From NCBI GenBank assembly GCA_002708905.1, contig PAPM01000038.1, positions 49,079-113,078 on the forward strand: DNA of 64,000 bases, in the 5' to 3' direction. Below are positions 27,801 through 35,867 of this stretch, piece after piece. Each line of letters starts with the position of its first letter. The first letter of the stretch is position 1. Source of the DNA: Pseudomonadales bacterium. GTDB taxonomy: Bacteria; Pseudomonadota; Gammaproteobacteria; Pseudomonadales; Ketobacteraceae. The position numbers and the translations under genes are program-made. The notes under the pieces were generated by a model. It was given only the letters and a program-made list of their open reading frames with translations. It did no database searches and was not told the origin of the DNA.

Positions 27801-28395
27801 CCAGGGATTTGGCCATATAACCCAGATTGGTGGGCATATCCTGATTGCGGATCAGTCCCACCAATGCAAATTGATACAGTTGACGAATTTTTTTCAACAG
27901 CTGCGGCAGTTGTGCCAGTGCCTCCTGGGATACCGCCTCTTTCGGCGCACCTTCACTACCGGCTTCCAGATCCGGTTTGAACAATGCCGTTTCCGATAGC
28001 AGCGGCTCACCGCGGGCGGCGCGCAGATCATTCAGTAGCGGCAGCACCACCACCGGCATATCCCGTTGCCCGTCCTTCACCCGGTCCAGATACACCGGCA
28101 ACTGCAGGATGGCTTTCATCAGCACTTCCTGCGCATCTTCCACCCGCTGTACTTTTTCATTGATGAGGGCGATGGCCAGATTTTCCATCTCCTCTGCCAG
28201 CAGCGCAGCACCAAAGAATTCCACCATCTGCAAGGTACCGGCGACCTGATGCAGATGAGTAAGACAAAAACGCATGCGTGTGGAATCTTCGGGATTATCC
28301 ACGAAGGCTTCCAACGATTGTTGCGCCTGTTTCAGGGTTTCTTCAATCTCGCCTTTAACCCAATCCAGCGCTTGAAAATCGTGTTGCTCGGCCAT
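21814..28395 (-). CDS. chpA: Hybrid histidine kinase ChpA of the Pil-Chp system
   Basis: A 2193-residue CheA-like hybrid kinase, the core of twitching chemotaxis and mechanosensing. Several Hpt-type modules come first: THLHQVAG near residue 48, LHSVRGG near 478, then HTLKG modules near 685, 851, 1262 and 1434. A further module near 1000 (ELRILARSATAAQ) has no His. The kinase begins near 1580 (SSELMENLVNLAGE), with N-box EHMLRNAVDHGLE near 1778 and DDGKGIN and GRGVGMDVV in the ATP site. A CheW-like domain spans about 1915-2050, and the receiver starts near 2073 with VVDDSVTVRK and phospho-Asp in LLDIEMPRMDG. Modules are joined by long Glu/Pro-rich linkers. This matches P. aeruginosa ChpA (about 2470 aa) but is shorter. 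Confidence 0.95.
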   Translation of the reverse strand: MAEQHDFQALDWVKGEIEETLKQAQQSLEAFVDNPEDSTRMRFCLTHLHQVAGTLQMVEFFGAALLAEEMENLAIALINEKVQRVEDAQEVLMKAILQLPVYLDRVKDGQRDMPVVVLPLLNDLRAARGEPLLSETALFKPDLEAGSEGAPKEAVSQEALAQLPQLLKKIRQLYQFALVGLIRNQDMPTNLGYMAKSLAKLEQLYSNTPMGQLWWVAAALVEGVSRSYIELGTSVKMLFGQLDRQLKHSIDTGAHRDEELPTDLLKNLLFYVARAEGETSRIQKVKASFKLDRALPSEERLDDERDRLSGPDKEAIASVVSALLEELSSVKETLDLFMRGQAHDGTDLRTVIPVLKQIADTLAVLGVGNPRRVIVEQIDTIGRIVENPDMPDDNMLMDVAGALLYVEATLQGMAHDPSASGAGDEEDDSQFVSPEQISKARSAVIEESRTGLENAKEAISDYISSEFDLGPLQAVPDILHSVRGGLLMVPLAHPAALLQSCINFISEQLIEARVKPDWKQLDTLADAITSVEYYLERLGDRFPGDEDILSIAEEAVSALGYPAERIDPSEMAPTLLEAEAEPETDIEMEVPVVEEELALDDLEGGDDDDIIQIEFTEEDLQAAGETVAAPEPEPVPEDEDDLIDDEVIEIFIEEAGEVLETINEYLPQWKNDYDNEEALKELRRAYHTLKGSGRMVGASVVGELAWSVENMLNRVLDNTIPTTDKVTAIVDRVTEVVPTLVKAFEDRVKPTINVDALAAVADALSKGEEPPAIPDDLSLAAAPAVAAEAPELEELPAVEEAVAEVSVAEESGSEIDPVLVDIFSQEASSHLDTLKEFLAQDNNDVLSDDMLRALHTLKGSAHMAGITPIAELASPTERFFKECHLQGVAASYDILQLLDDFVQAIEQGLVDLMSHPSAPIAGSEELLQRLEQMRDEKLKHTEEELAAKAGRPDPQVVSMFLSEGMDLIMDAGDVLSHWEQNPVPGADLEKLRQELRILARSATAAQLSEVVELSMTLEELYEAAANGMITPDPVFFRTAHKAHESLVNMMDFIAAGQPVTADDALVSELQALMDQAPEVSEQLEAAEQVQPDIETGAEEESIDLGNVEEPEPIIAELPDSDEFGITLEETEPEPEPEAEPELSFESQSEPETETETVEFEFETEEPVAEAEPELPAFEAEELIIEDDGAEPSDFSVEEIDELEEEPMLAAAPQEDLAGDFDPELVEIFLEEASEILDTTSEQLQSWVEQPSDLEIVAGLQRSLHTLKGGARMSDMKEMGDLAHNLENLYEGLCMRTFTATPALFDLLHQCHDRLSVMFESIQSGQQAKAADDLIGKIDDFTHGRLEAVAPEAEVEEAEEVELPTLTVAEKPAFEPQPEADTQALSALGGSGEEVDTEILEIFLEEAEELTEGIDNTINTWLSERDNHEHLDEMKRLLHTLKGGARLAGLVHIGNLSHNFETFLIQSETDGVAMGDEFFAKVQAEHDKLFEQMDHLRQHGGELISSAAEEDNVEFEFTMDEEPMPGGEPGREPQPEPVASTPDNVVPITPQPEPQESFVAPKPDEMLPASAFHTEDKKRTSGESVKVSSELMENLVNLAGETSIFRGRIEQEITDFNGVIGEIGMTIDRARELLRRLDIETEAQILYRYQQAQTEGEEYEDFDPLEMDRYSTLNQLSRSLGETVSDMMDLRDSLTDRARDAETLLIQQGRINSELQESLMRTRMVPFSRMVPRLRRIVRQIAGEVGKKAELEIIGAEGEMDRTVLERMVPPLEHMLRNAVDHGLETPEQRVAAGKKDTGRITIHLAREGGEVVLRLTDDGKGINLEGVRKRAIERNLMKADAPLTDKEVMQFIFKPGFSTAEKVTQISGRGVGMDVVHSEIKQLGGNVKLHSAPGAGSQFTIRLPFTVSVNRALMVRVGEDQYAIPLNNIEGIVRVSPYELEAYYQPDAPKFEYASQQYSMRYLGRYVHNNPIPNLTSHTKPIPVLLVRGGDHAVALQVDALLGSREVVVKSVGPQLAAVSGISGATIRGDGSVVIILDLNAVIRAEQAQLSLEENLEEVEQPRAKEESNETPLVMVVDDSVTVRKVTSRLLERNGFDVVTAKDGVDAITQLQDIKPDVMLLDIEMPRMDGFEVATLVRHDERLQDTPIIMITSRTGEKHRDRAMSIGVNRYMGKPYQETVLLQTIEDLIKQEA
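24895..25015 (-). repeat. Low-complexity repeat encoding the Glu/Pro-rich ChpA linker
   Basis: Imperfect hexamers of the CAGGTT/CAGGCT kind recur on the plus strand. On the coding strand they give runs of Glu alternating with Pro, Ala, Thr or Ser between the degenerate Hpt module and the third HTLKG module. Such tracts change length readily. Confidence 0.7.
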
Positions 28396-28427
28396 GTCTG
28401 CTCCTGGCTCTGTTTATGCTGACTGAT

Positions 28428-29294
28428 CTAAGAGTGGTTGCGCTTGATGAACGCCAGGGTGTCTTTGTATTGGATCCGTTTCATGTCCGGCCGCTGCCAG
28501 TCAATCACTTCTCCCACACCCAGCACCATCATGCCACCCGGCGCCAACCGGTCAGCCAAATGTGAAACGATGTCTTTTTTGCGTTGGCTCTGAAAATAAA
28601 TCAGCAGATTCTGACAGAACACCAGGTCCACGTTCTGGACCGGTGCCTGCCGTAAATCCAGCACGTTAATCCGTGCAAAACAGACTCGATCTTTTAAACG
28701 CGGCACCACACGACATCGACCGCGTTCATGGTTTTCAAAATACAACTGGACGTAACGTTGCTCGATACGATCCAGTTTCCGGGCGTTGTAAATCCCTTCC
28801 CGTGCCTTGGCCAGCGCCGGCAAACTGATATCCGTTGCCGTGATGCCGTAATAGCGCTTTTCTTCCTGCTCGCTAACCAGGTCTTCCATCACCATGGCCA
28901 GTGAGTAGGCTTCCTCACCGGTGGCGCAACCCACACTCCACAATTCAATGTGCTTGCGCCCCTGTTCCTGATAGAGGCTGCTGCAATAGTTGCGCACCAA
29001 CTCATAGGAACTGGGATGACGAAAGAAGCTGGTTTCCTGCACGGTGAGGCGATCCACCAGCGTCGCCCACTCCACTTCGCCGGCCAAACCGGACATCAGC
29101 TTTTCGTAGTAGGTGTCGTAACTGGTGCAGCCTATTTCCCGCATGCGGATATTGAGGCTGGTTTCGAGAAAGGTTTTGCGCTCGATGGTCAACTGCATGC
29201 CGGTGCGATCTTCGAGCAAACTTCGCCAGCGTGCGAACTGTTCGTCGTTCAACTCGGCTTTCTGAAGACTCCATCGTTCTGCTGGCACTGACAT
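28428..29294 (-). CDS. pilK: Chemotaxis protein methyltransferase PilK
   Basis: A 288-residue CheR-type enzyme that methylates glutamates of the PilJ receptor with SAM. The N-terminal domain has TVQETSFFRHPSSYELV, and the SAM-binding motif is SVGCATGEEAYSLAM (about 123-137), followed by ATDISLPALAKAREG. LVFCQNLLIYFQ corresponds to the conserved FCRNVLIYF segment with Arg replaced by Gln. I chose the ATG at 29294; a longer form would start at 29312. It lies between pilJ and chpA in the operon. Confidence 0.92.
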   Translation of the reverse strand: MSVPAERWSLQKAELNDEQFARWRSLLEDRTGMQLTIERKTFLETSLNIRMREIGCTSYDTYYEKLMSGLAGEVEWATLVDRLTVQETSFFRHPSSYELVRNYCSSLYQEQGRKHIELWSVGCATGEEAYSLAMVMEDLVSEQEEKRYYGITATDISLPALAKAREGIYNARKLDRIEQRYVQLYFENHERGRCRVVPRLKDRVCFARINVLDLRQAPVQNVDLVFCQNLLIYFQSQRKKDIVSHLADRLAPGGMMVLGVGEVIDWQRPDMKRIQYKDTLAFIKRNHS

Positions 29295-29357
29295 CGCTCC
29301 CGGCCACGGCACCTTTGATTGGCCCGGGTTCCAAAAAGGTTACCGGGCCAAGGTGTT

Positions 29358-31424
29358 TTACATTCCGGTTTCCGGCAGTTTGAAACCGGCTACAGAGTTG
29401 CGCATCTGCACCGCCAGTTCTGCCAGGTTACCGATGGACGTTGCCGTCGCGGTGGTACCGGCAGAGGTTTGCGAGGTGATTTCCTGGATAACGTTCATCG
29501 TATTGGAAATGTGACCTGCGGATGCAGCCTGCTGCCGTGCGGCGTTGGAGATGTTCTGGATCAAGTCCGCCAGGTTACTGGATACGTTCTCGATTTCTTC
29601 CAGTGCAACACCCGCGTCTTGCGCCAGGCGAGCACCCCGCACCACTTCAGAAGTGGTTTGCTCCATGGAAATTACCGCTTCGTTGGTATCGGTCTGGATC
29701 GTTTTAACCAGCGCCTCAATCTGCTTGGTTGCCGCAGAGGCCCTTTCCGCAAGGCGCTGTACTTCGTCCGCTACCACCGCGAAGCCTCGACCCGCTTCAC
29801 CCGCCATAGAGGCCTGGATCGCAGCGTTCAATGCGAGGATGTTGGTTTGGTCCGCGATGTCGTTAATCAACGATACGATGTCACCGATTTCCTGGGAAGA
29901 TTCACCCAGTCGCTTGATCCGTTTTGAGGTTTCCTGAATCTGCTCACGGATGGTGTCCATCCCGTGGATCGTGTTCTGTACCACCTCGGCACCTTTGTTC
30001 GCGATCGATACCGATCGCTCCGCTACCGCCGCTGATTCGGCAGCGTTGGCAGATACCTGGTCGATGGACACGGCCATCTCGTTGATCGCGGCAGAGGCCC
30101 CGGCAATTTCCTGAGCCTGGTGTTCAGATGCTTCCGCCAGGTGCATCGCCGTAGCCTGGGTTTCCTGGGCTGCAGCCGATACCTGTACCGCGGTTTCGTT
30201 GATGGTCGATACCAGCGAGCGCAATTGGTCGATGGTAAAGTTGATGGAGTCGGCGATCGCTCCCGTGAAATCCTCGGTTACCGTGGTCTGGATGGTCAAG
30301 TCACCATCCGCCAAGTCACCCAGTTCGTCCAGCAGTCGCAGGATCGCTTCCTGGTTATGCTGGTTCTGCATTTCTTTTTCTTCACGACGCTGGGCTTCTT
30401 CCGCCAGCTGAGCGCGGGATTGAGCCATTACACTAAAGAATACCAACAGCAGGAAGAGCAGCGCCAAACCGGCGAAGATAATCCCGAACAGCGTTGACCA
30501 GAAGCCGGCTACCGGGGTGCCCTCGAAGGAGCGGGCCAGTGCACCGGTTTCGGTGAGCAGGGTTTGTGAATCTTTGAAGATGCCGTTAGCTGCCGCACGC
30601 ACCTGAAACAGTTCCGGAGAACTCTCCAGGATCTCGTCCACGCTTTCTGCCACACCGGCAAACAGGTCAGAAATTTCGTTGAGAGATTCCACCGCCGCTT
30701 TATCCCGTACCCGGGTAATGCCCAGTGATTTATCCCCTTCCAACATGCCTTGCAGTACGCGACCGAATCGCTCGGTATCCTGGCCGAAGCTGTCGGCCGC
30801 CATAACGGCGTCCTCACCACCTTCCAATACCTTGTTTACGGATCGTACGATACGTTCCGCCAACAGGGACTGACGTTGTGCTACCGCCACCTGATCCGCT
30901 GGTGCTTTACTGTCCACCAGGGTTTGTACAACAAGATCGTATTCTTCCTGCAGTACCGGAATGTTGTCGTTCAGGGCGCGGGCCACGTCGTGCAGGTTGA
31001 TCACCGTCTGGCGACCTTCCAGAATCACGTCGGAGCTATCGGACACCTGCTTCCATACCCGTTCCACGTCCGCCATTTCCTGGGGGGCGCCGGTGATGAA
31101 CACGGAGTCTGCAGCCATACCCTCATCAGGGGAGCCGTTCTTGATGGCATCCCACTCCAATCCGAAATCCACCCGGGCTTGGTCGAGGAAGGAGAACGCG
31201 TCTGCGTTACCCGCTGCCGCTTCCAGGGCGTTTTTCGCGATCCTCTGAGAGAGTACCCTCAATTCTGTCGCTTTGGTTACGTACTTCGCTGACTGCTCAC
31301 TGTGATTTGCCACAAAGTAAAAGTTCAGCAGCATCAGACCAATGGTGATAACCAGGCCAATAATATAGACCGGTATCAGGTTTGTGGATTTGCTGGATTC
31401 CAGCTTTCCAGTGCTAGACGACAT
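29358..31424 (-). CDS. pilJ: Methyl-accepting chemotaxis receptor PilJ
   Basis: A 688-residue inner-membrane receptor of the Pil-Chp system. Membrane helices lie at about 17-38 ([20 protein letters not shown]) and 312-335 ([20 protein letters not shown]), with the helical PilJ-type sensor domain between them, repeated in two modules. The cytoplasmic part has an extra HAMP-like stretch and the signalling tip [20 protein letters not shown], with the Ser variant characteristic of PilJ. It reports pilus state to ChpA through PilI. A 248-bp spacer separates it from pilI, larger than elsewhere in the operon. Confidence 0.95.
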   Translation of the reverse strand: MSSSTGKLESSKSTNLIPVYIIGLVITIGLMLLNFYFVANHSEQSAKYVTKATELRVLSQRIAKNALEAAAGNADAFSFLDQARVDFGLEWDAIKNGSPDEGMAADSVFITGAPQEMADVERVWKQVSDSSDVILEGRQTVINLHDVARALNDNIPVLQEEYDLVVQTLVDSKAPADQVAVAQRQSLLAERIVRSVNKVLEGGEDAVMAADSFGQDTERFGRVLQGMLEGDKSLGITRVRDKAAVESLNEISDLFAGVAESVDEILESSPELFQVRAAANGIFKDSQTLLTETGALARSFEGTPVAGFWSTLFGIIFAGLALLFLLLVFFSVMAQSRAQLAEEAQRREEKEMQNQHNQEAILRLLDELGDLADGDLTIQTTVTEDFTGAIADSINFTIDQLRSLVSTINETAVQVSAAAQETQATAMHLAEASEHQAQEIAGASAAINEMAVSIDQVSANAAESAAVAERSVSIANKGAEVVQNTIHGMDTIREQIQETSKRIKRLGESSQEIGDIVSLINDIADQTNILALNAAIQASMAGEAGRGFAVVADEVQRLAERASAATKQIEALVKTIQTDTNEAVISMEQTTSEVVRGARLAQDAGVALEEIENVSSNLADLIQNISNAARQQAASAGHISNTMNVIQEITSQTSAGTTATATSIGNLAELAVQMRNSVAGFKLPETGM

Positions 31425-31672
31425 AGGCGGACTCCTGGCCGTTTAGTGCACAACACATGTATTTATGAACACTTGTTATTGGTTACACAAGAAAGGCGCC
31501 TTTCAGCACCTGTCCCTTATTTAATTAAAGAACAAATTCTGAAAGATGCCTTATCGTTTAAGTAATGAACATCACTGTTCACACAGGTGGGGTGTGAAAA
31601 GGCTCTGCAATCCCAACCCCAATTCAGCCAATCCCAATTGGAAAAGGCATGAATAACAACGCTTCCCCAAAC
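31425..31672 (-). other. pilI-pilJ spacer with palindromes
   Basis: No gene is evident in these 248 bases. They contain a perfect 14-bp palindrome GAAAGGCGCCTTTC (31491-31504), a hairpin TTCACAC/GTGTGAA with 7-base loop (31578-31598), and AT-rich sequence between 31515 and 31570. An internal promoter, an attenuator or an mRNA processing site for pilJ is possible. Confidence 0.5.
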
Positions 31673-32212
31673 TCAGGAAGCGACATTGAGGAAGCGCGGG
31701 TCACGCGCCAACTCGTACAAACTAAACCAGGCAAAAAAGCCTTTTTCGGTATCAAATCCACCCTTAATGTAGGGCATGGTGTCGGCGTATTCCCCGGGCA
31801 CGGTTTGCGTGTAAAGGTCCTGGGCGATGTGCTGCATACCCAGTACCTCATCCACCACCAGACCGCTGTACAGCTCGCCACGCTCCAACGCCAGCAGGCG
31901 TCGACGCTTTAAATGCATTTGGGAGGGATTATTGAGGAAGACCATGAGATCCATTACCGGCATCAGGCGGCCACGCACATTGGCTATGCCTTTCACCCAG
32001 CTTTGTACGCCGGGCACCTGGGTATAACGGGGAACCGTCAGTATTTCCGATACTTCATCCATAGGCGCCACATAGCGCCGATTATTCAGGGTAAAGCCAA
32101 CGCCACTCCAGATTGACTTGGCCTGCTCCTGTTCCGGCAGGCCCTGCGCATGCTGGCGGCTGCGCTCGGAAATCTCAATCAGTTTGAGATAGGCTGGGGA
32201 AACCTCGGACAT
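31673..32212 (-). CDS. pilI: CheW-like adaptor PilI
   Basis: A 179-residue CheW-domain protein linking PilJ to ChpA. It contains GVGFTLNNRRYVAPMDEVSEIL, GVQSWVKGIANVRGRLMPVMDL and GLVVDEVLGMQHI, the three conserved blocks of the CheW fold. It follows pilH by eight bases, so the two are likely co-translated. Confidence 0.93.
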   Translation of the reverse strand: MSEVSPAYLKLIEISERSRQHAQGLPEQEQAKSIWSGVGFTLNNRRYVAPMDEVSEILTVPRYTQVPGVQSWVKGIANVRGRLMPVMDLMVFLNNPSQMHLKRRRLLALERGELYSGLVVDEVLGMQHIAQDLYTQTVPGEYADTMPYIKGGFDTEKGFFAWFSLYELARDPRFLNVAS

Positions 32213-32220
32213 AATAGTAA

Positions 32221-32589
32221 CTAACTTCCGCTCATGGCTCGGTTAATGGTGTCGATGAGCACCGCTTCTTCCACCGGCTTGGTCAGGTAATCGGTGGCGC
32301 CCTGACGGCGACCCCAGACCTTGTCGGTCTCCTGATCCTTGGTAGTAACAATGATTACGGGAATGTGCTTGGTATCGTCACCCTTGCTTAACTGGCGGGT
32401 GGCCTGAAAGCCGTTCAGGCCCGGCATTACCACATCCATCAACACCACATCCGGCTGTTCCTGACGGGCTACCGCCACACCATCCGCGCCGTTATCAGCG
32501 GTGATGATTTCGAAACCGTGCTTTTCCAGGGTTTCCTTGAACTTGTAGGTTTCCGTGGGTGAGTCGTCAACGATTAGAACGCGAGGCAT
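32221..32589 (-). CDS. pilH: Response regulator PilH
   Basis: A 122-residue single-domain receiver. The acidic pair is in VLIVDDSPTE, the phospho-acceptor Asp in VVLMDVVMPGLNG and the conserved Lys in YLTKPVEE. In P. aeruginosa PilH acts with PilG downstream of ChpA, opposing or draining phosphate from the extension branch that involves PilB. There is no output domain. Confidence 0.93.
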   Translation of the reverse strand: MPRVLIVDDSPTETYKFKETLEKHGFEIITADNGADGVAVARQEQPDVVLMDVVMPGLNGFQATRQLSKGDDTKHIPVIIVTTKDQETDKVWGRRQGATDYLTKPVEEAVLIDTINRAMSGS

Positions 32590-32656
32590 AGCTCCTCCGT
32601 AGTCTTCTTATTAATATGGGACATTCCGGCCTGCACAGGCCACCGAACACAGTCTA

Positions 32657-33049
32657 TCAGGCCGCCGCCACGTGTTCGCGAATGGCTCCCAACAGCTCTT
32701 CTTTACTGAATGGCTTGGTCAAATACTGATCTGAACCAACTATTCGGCCCTTCGCCTTATCAAACAAACCATCTTTACTGGACAGCATAATGACGGGGGT
32801 ACTCTTGAAGGCACTGTTATTTTTAATCAAAGCACAGGTTTGATAGCCGTCCAGTCGAGGCATCATTATATCCACGAAGATAATGTTCGGCTGGGTATCA
32901 GCAATCTTGGACAGCGCGTCGAACCCATCCGTGGCAGTGATCACAGTACAACCTGCTTTTTTCAACAGTGTTTCAGCGGTACGACGAATGGTTTTACTAT
33001 CGTCAATCACCATCACTTTTAGATTCTCAAAATTATCTTCCATCGACAT
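32657..33049 (-). CDS. pilG: Response regulator PilG
   Basis: A 130-residue single-domain receiver, first gene of the Pil-Chp operon. VMVIDDSKTIRRT holds the acidic pair, NIIFVDIMMPRLDGYQ the phospho-Asp and YLTKPFSKEEL the conserved Lys. In relatives phosphorylated PilG promotes pilus extension and cAMP production. The alternative start at 33043 (MEDNFENLK) is also possible. Its promoter should be in the 278-bp gap divergent to gshB. Confidence 0.93.
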   Translation of the reverse strand: MSMEDNFENLKVMVIDDSKTIRRTAETLLKKAGCTVITATDGFDALSKIADTQPNIIFVDIMMPRLDGYQTCALIKNNSAFKSTPVIMLSSKDGLFDKAKGRIVGSDQYLTKPFSKEELLGAIREHVAAA

Positions 33050-33327
33050 TGCCTTTGTTATTAACAGCGATAAGTCAGCAATCTTATTATAGTTATAATA
33101 TCGTTATGGGCAGTTCGCAAACTCGAAAGCCGAGAAAATCTGCCGTATATTCAACGCAGCATGATATTTATCACAGTTTTCACCTTCTTTCTATAAACCA
33201 CTGTGGATAAAGCGTTTTTTTAACTTTAATAAAAGAACAATATTTATAACCAGAACGACAGATCCGGTGTAACCTATATACAGTTTTCGAGTCAGATAGA
33301 GACCGTTTCCAGCAAGCAGAGCACACC
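33050..33327. other. Divergent intergenic region pilG / gshB
   Basis: These 278 AT-rich bases hold no gene. On the minus strand TATAAT at 33091-33086 is a good -10 box for pilG, though I see no convincing -35 at the right distance. A candidate rightward AT-rich box, TATATA, occurs near 33276 for gshB. Several T and A runs lie between. Confidence 0.4.
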
Positions 33328-34275
33328 ATGACAATCAAGATCGGGGTGGTGATGGACCCCATTGAATCTGTCACATTTAAAAAGGATAGCACCCTCGCCA
33401 TGTTGTGGGAGGCGGATTCACGTAATTGGCAGATTTTTTATATGCTGCAGTCCGATCTGTATATCGACTGCGGCGAACCCTGTGCCCATATGACCCGCCT
33501 GCACCCCAAGCAGGACCCCCAAAAGTGGTACGAATACGGGGAAGAAACCCACGCCCCCTTGAGCAACCTGGATGTGATTCTCATGCGCAAGGACCCGCCT
33601 TTCGACATGAATTTCATCTACACCACCTACATTCTCGACCGGGCAGAGGCCAAGGGCGTACTGGTGGTAAACCATCCCCAAAGCCTGCGGGACTGCAATG
33701 AAAAGGTATTTGCCACCCATTTTCCCCAGTGTTGCGCTCCCACACTGGTCAGCGCGGACAAGAAACGTTTGCGCGCGTTTGCCGAAGAGCACAGCGATGT
33801 CATCCTGAAACCCCTGGACGGTATGGGCGGAGCGTCTATATTTCGAACCGGGGCCGGTGACGGTAATCTCAGCGTTATTATTGAAACCCTGACCCAGCAC
33901 GGCCGCACACCGGCCATGGCGCAGAAATACATTCCCGAGATCAGTAAGGGTGACAAGCGCATTCTGGTGATCAACGGTGAACCGGTATCCCACTGCCTGG
34001 CGCGCATACCCGCAGTGGGTGAAGTACGTGGCAATCTGGCGGCCGGTGGTTCCGGCGTGGTCCAACCACTCACCGATCGGGATCGCTGGATTTGCGACCA
34101 GGTACGCGACACACTGCTGGCAAAAGGGTTAATCTTCGTTGGCCTGGACGTCATCGGGGATTACCTCACTGAAATCAACGTCACCAGCCCCACCTGCATT
34201 CGCGAAATCGATGCCGGTGCAGGCCTCAATGTCGCGGGAATGCTGATGGACGCCATTGAGAAGAAACTGCCGTAA
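33328..34275 (+). CDS. gshB: Glutathione synthetase GshB
   Basis: GshB (315 aa) joins gamma-glutamylcysteine and glycine using ATP. It begins TIKIGVVMDPIESV, and the ATP-grasp core shows DVILKPLDGMGGASIFR at about 153-169, GGRGVV-like NLAAGGSGV near 234-242, and EINVTSPTCIREI near the C terminus, the family signature. Length equals E. coli GshB (316). From memory, gshB divergent from pilG is also the Pseudomonas arrangement. Confidence 0.97.
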   Translation: MTIKIGVVMDPIESVTFKKDSTLAMLWEADSRNWQIFYMLQSDLYIDCGEPCAHMTRLHPKQDPQKWYEYGEETHAPLSNLDVILMRKDPPFDMNFIYTTYILDRAEAKGVLVVNHPQSLRDCNEKVFATHFPQCCAPTLVSADKKRLRAFAEEHSDVILKPLDGMGGASIFRTGAGDGNLSVIIETLTQHGRTPAMAQKYIPEISKGDKRILVINGEPVSHCLARIPAVGEVRGNLAAGGSGVVQPLTDRDRWICDQVRDTLLAKGLIFVGLDVIGDYLTEINVTSPTCIREIDAGAGLNVAGMLMDAIEKKLP

Positions 34276-34311
34276 TAGAACTGCATATAAGTTGAGTAAC
34301 ACACGATAACT

Positions 34312-35199
34312 ATGGCTGCTGTTGCCGAACAACCTGTTATTTCCGCCACGGACCGCTTGACCTTCACGCTGTTTCTGGCGTTGGTGCTGCATCTTATATT
34401 GCTGTTTGGCGTGTATATCGGCTTACCCGACAAGCTGCCCTCGGTCACGTCCCTGGAAATCATCCTGGCGCAACACCATACGGAAGAAGAACCAGAGGAC
34501 GCCGACTTCCTGGCCCAGGCCAACCAGGTGGGCAGCGGCACGGAAGCGGAAAGCCTCAAACCCACCACCGACCAACTTGCCAGCTTTGATGACGCCGTGA
34601 TTCGGGATGTGAAGCCCCTGCCCCAGGAAGCTACCCAAAAGCCGGTACAGCCAACTGTGGCCACCCAACTCAGCACCACCGGGCAAACCCAGCAAACCAC
34701 CATCAAAACGCCCACCAGCGAGCTGGATCGCGAGGTCAAAATTTCCAAGGAGGAAATGCTGGCCAACCTCAACCGCCAGATTGAGATGGCCAGCTACGAA
34801 GCTGCATTGGAAGCCAAGCGCCAAGCCTACGCCAAGCGACCCAAGAAGCGGGTCTTGACCTCGGCCAGTACGAAACGGGCGGCAGATGCGGCCTACCTGG
34901 AAGCCTGGCGCCGCAAAATCGAGTACCTGGGTAACCTGAATTACCCGGCTGAAGCCAAGCGCAAGCAGATACATGGTGAGTTACGCCTGCTGGTGGCGAT
35001 TAATTCCGACGGCACCCTGCGGGAAATGAAGATTCTGAAAAGCTCCGGTCAACGGATACTGGACCAGGCGGCCATGGAGATCGTGAAGCTGGCCTCACCT
35101 TTCTCAACTTTTCCCCCGGAGATCAAGCAGGATACGGATATCCTTGAAATTATCCGCACCTGGCGCTTCGGCAAGGGGGATTTCCTGTCTTCTTTCTAG
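34312..35199 (+). CDS. TonB-family energy transducer (TonB3-like)
   Basis: A 295-residue inner-membrane protein. One helix at about 20-40 (LFLALVLHLILLFGVYIGLP) anchors it. A long Thr/Gln/Pro-containing periplasmic linker with coiled-coil stretch (about 140-190) follows, and the TonB C-terminal domain starts near 200 with YPAEAKRKQIHGELRLLVAI and ends IIRTWRFGKGDF. It differs from classical TonB by lacking the Pro-Glu/Pro-Lys repeats. The P. aeruginosa homologue at this position, TonB3, is needed for twitching and pilus assembly rather than iron uptake, which fits the Pil-Chp neighbour. Confidence 0.85.
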   Translation: MAAVAEQPVISATDRLTFTLFLALVLHLILLFGVYIGLPDKLPSVTSLEIILAQHHTEEEPEDADFLAQANQVGSGTEAESLKPTTDQLASFDDAVIRDVKPLPQEATQKPVQPTVATQLSTTGQTQQTTIKTPTSELDREVKISKEEMLANLNRQIEMASYEAALEAKRQAYAKRPKKRVLTSASTKRAADAAYLEAWRRKIEYLGNLNYPAEAKRKQIHGELRLLVAINSDGTLREMKILKSSGQRILDQAAMEIVKLASPFSTFPPEIKQDTDILEIIRTWRFGKGDFLSSF

Positions 35200-35278
35200 A
35201 CGGCCCCTGCTAAAAGCCACTTTGTTCATTCCAAAAAATTCACTTGAACCCCATGCCGTAACACCCAATACTGAATAT

Positions 35279-35851
35279 ATGACTGATTCAGAACCCACCA
35301 ACCTCAAAAACCATTTCCTGATTGCCATGCCCTCCATGGCTGACCCGAACTTTGCTCATTCTATAACCTACATCTGTGAGCATAACGAGGAAGGGGCTAT
35401 GGGAATTGTGGTGAACCGTCCCATGGATTTATCGGTGGGCGACATCCTGTCGCACCTGCACATCGAGTCCTACGATGACAATTTCAACGAAGTTCCGGTA
35501 ATGTGTGGCGGCCCTGTGCAAATGGAAAGGGGCTTTGTGCTGCATCGTTCCGACCCCCATCAATGGGAAAACAGCCAGATCGTCCACGGCGACATCTGCC
35601 TCACCAGTTCCCGCGACATCCTCATGGCTATCGCCCACAACGAAGGCCCGGCGGAATCCCTCATTGCCCTGGGCTACGCCGGCTGGAGTGCGGGGCAACT
35701 GGACGATGAGATGGCACAAAATGCCTGGCTCAGTGTCAACGCCGATCCGGACATTATGTTTGCCACCCCCTACGAGCAGCGCTGGCAGGCCGCCGCCAAA
35801 CTGCTGGGCGTGGACCTGAACCTGCTCTCAGACCAGATCGGCCACGCCTGA
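35279..35851 (+). CDS. algH: YqgE/AlgH family protein
   Basis: A 190-residue member of the YqgE/AlgH (DUF179) family. Diagnostic parts are NHFLIAMPSMADPNFAHSI, GAMGIVVNRP and GGPVQMERGFVLH, then GYAGWSAGQLDDE. The biochemical role is unresolved; in Pseudomonas it is linked to alginate and virulence regulation. ATG 35279 gives the usual N terminus; an upstream in-frame start overlaps the tonB-like gene and adds nonconserved residues. It sits directly before ruvX, as in most gammaproteobacteria. Confidence 0.93.
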   Translation: MTDSEPTNLKNHFLIAMPSMADPNFAHSITYICEHNEEGAMGIVVNRPMDLSVGDILSHLHIESYDDNFNEVPVMCGGPVQMERGFVLHRSDPHQWENSQIVHGDICLTSSRDILMAIAHNEGPAESLIALGYAGWSAGQLDDEMAQNAWLSVNADPDIMFATPYEQRWQAAAKLLGVDLNLLSDQIGHA

Positions 35852-35867
35852 ACAGGCGATTCCCAAC

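Noticed and set aside
35144..35278. Upstream extension of the algH reading frame
   Set aside because: It overlaps the tonB-like gene end and adds residues absent from YqgE/AlgH proteins; the ATG at 35279 gives the normal start.
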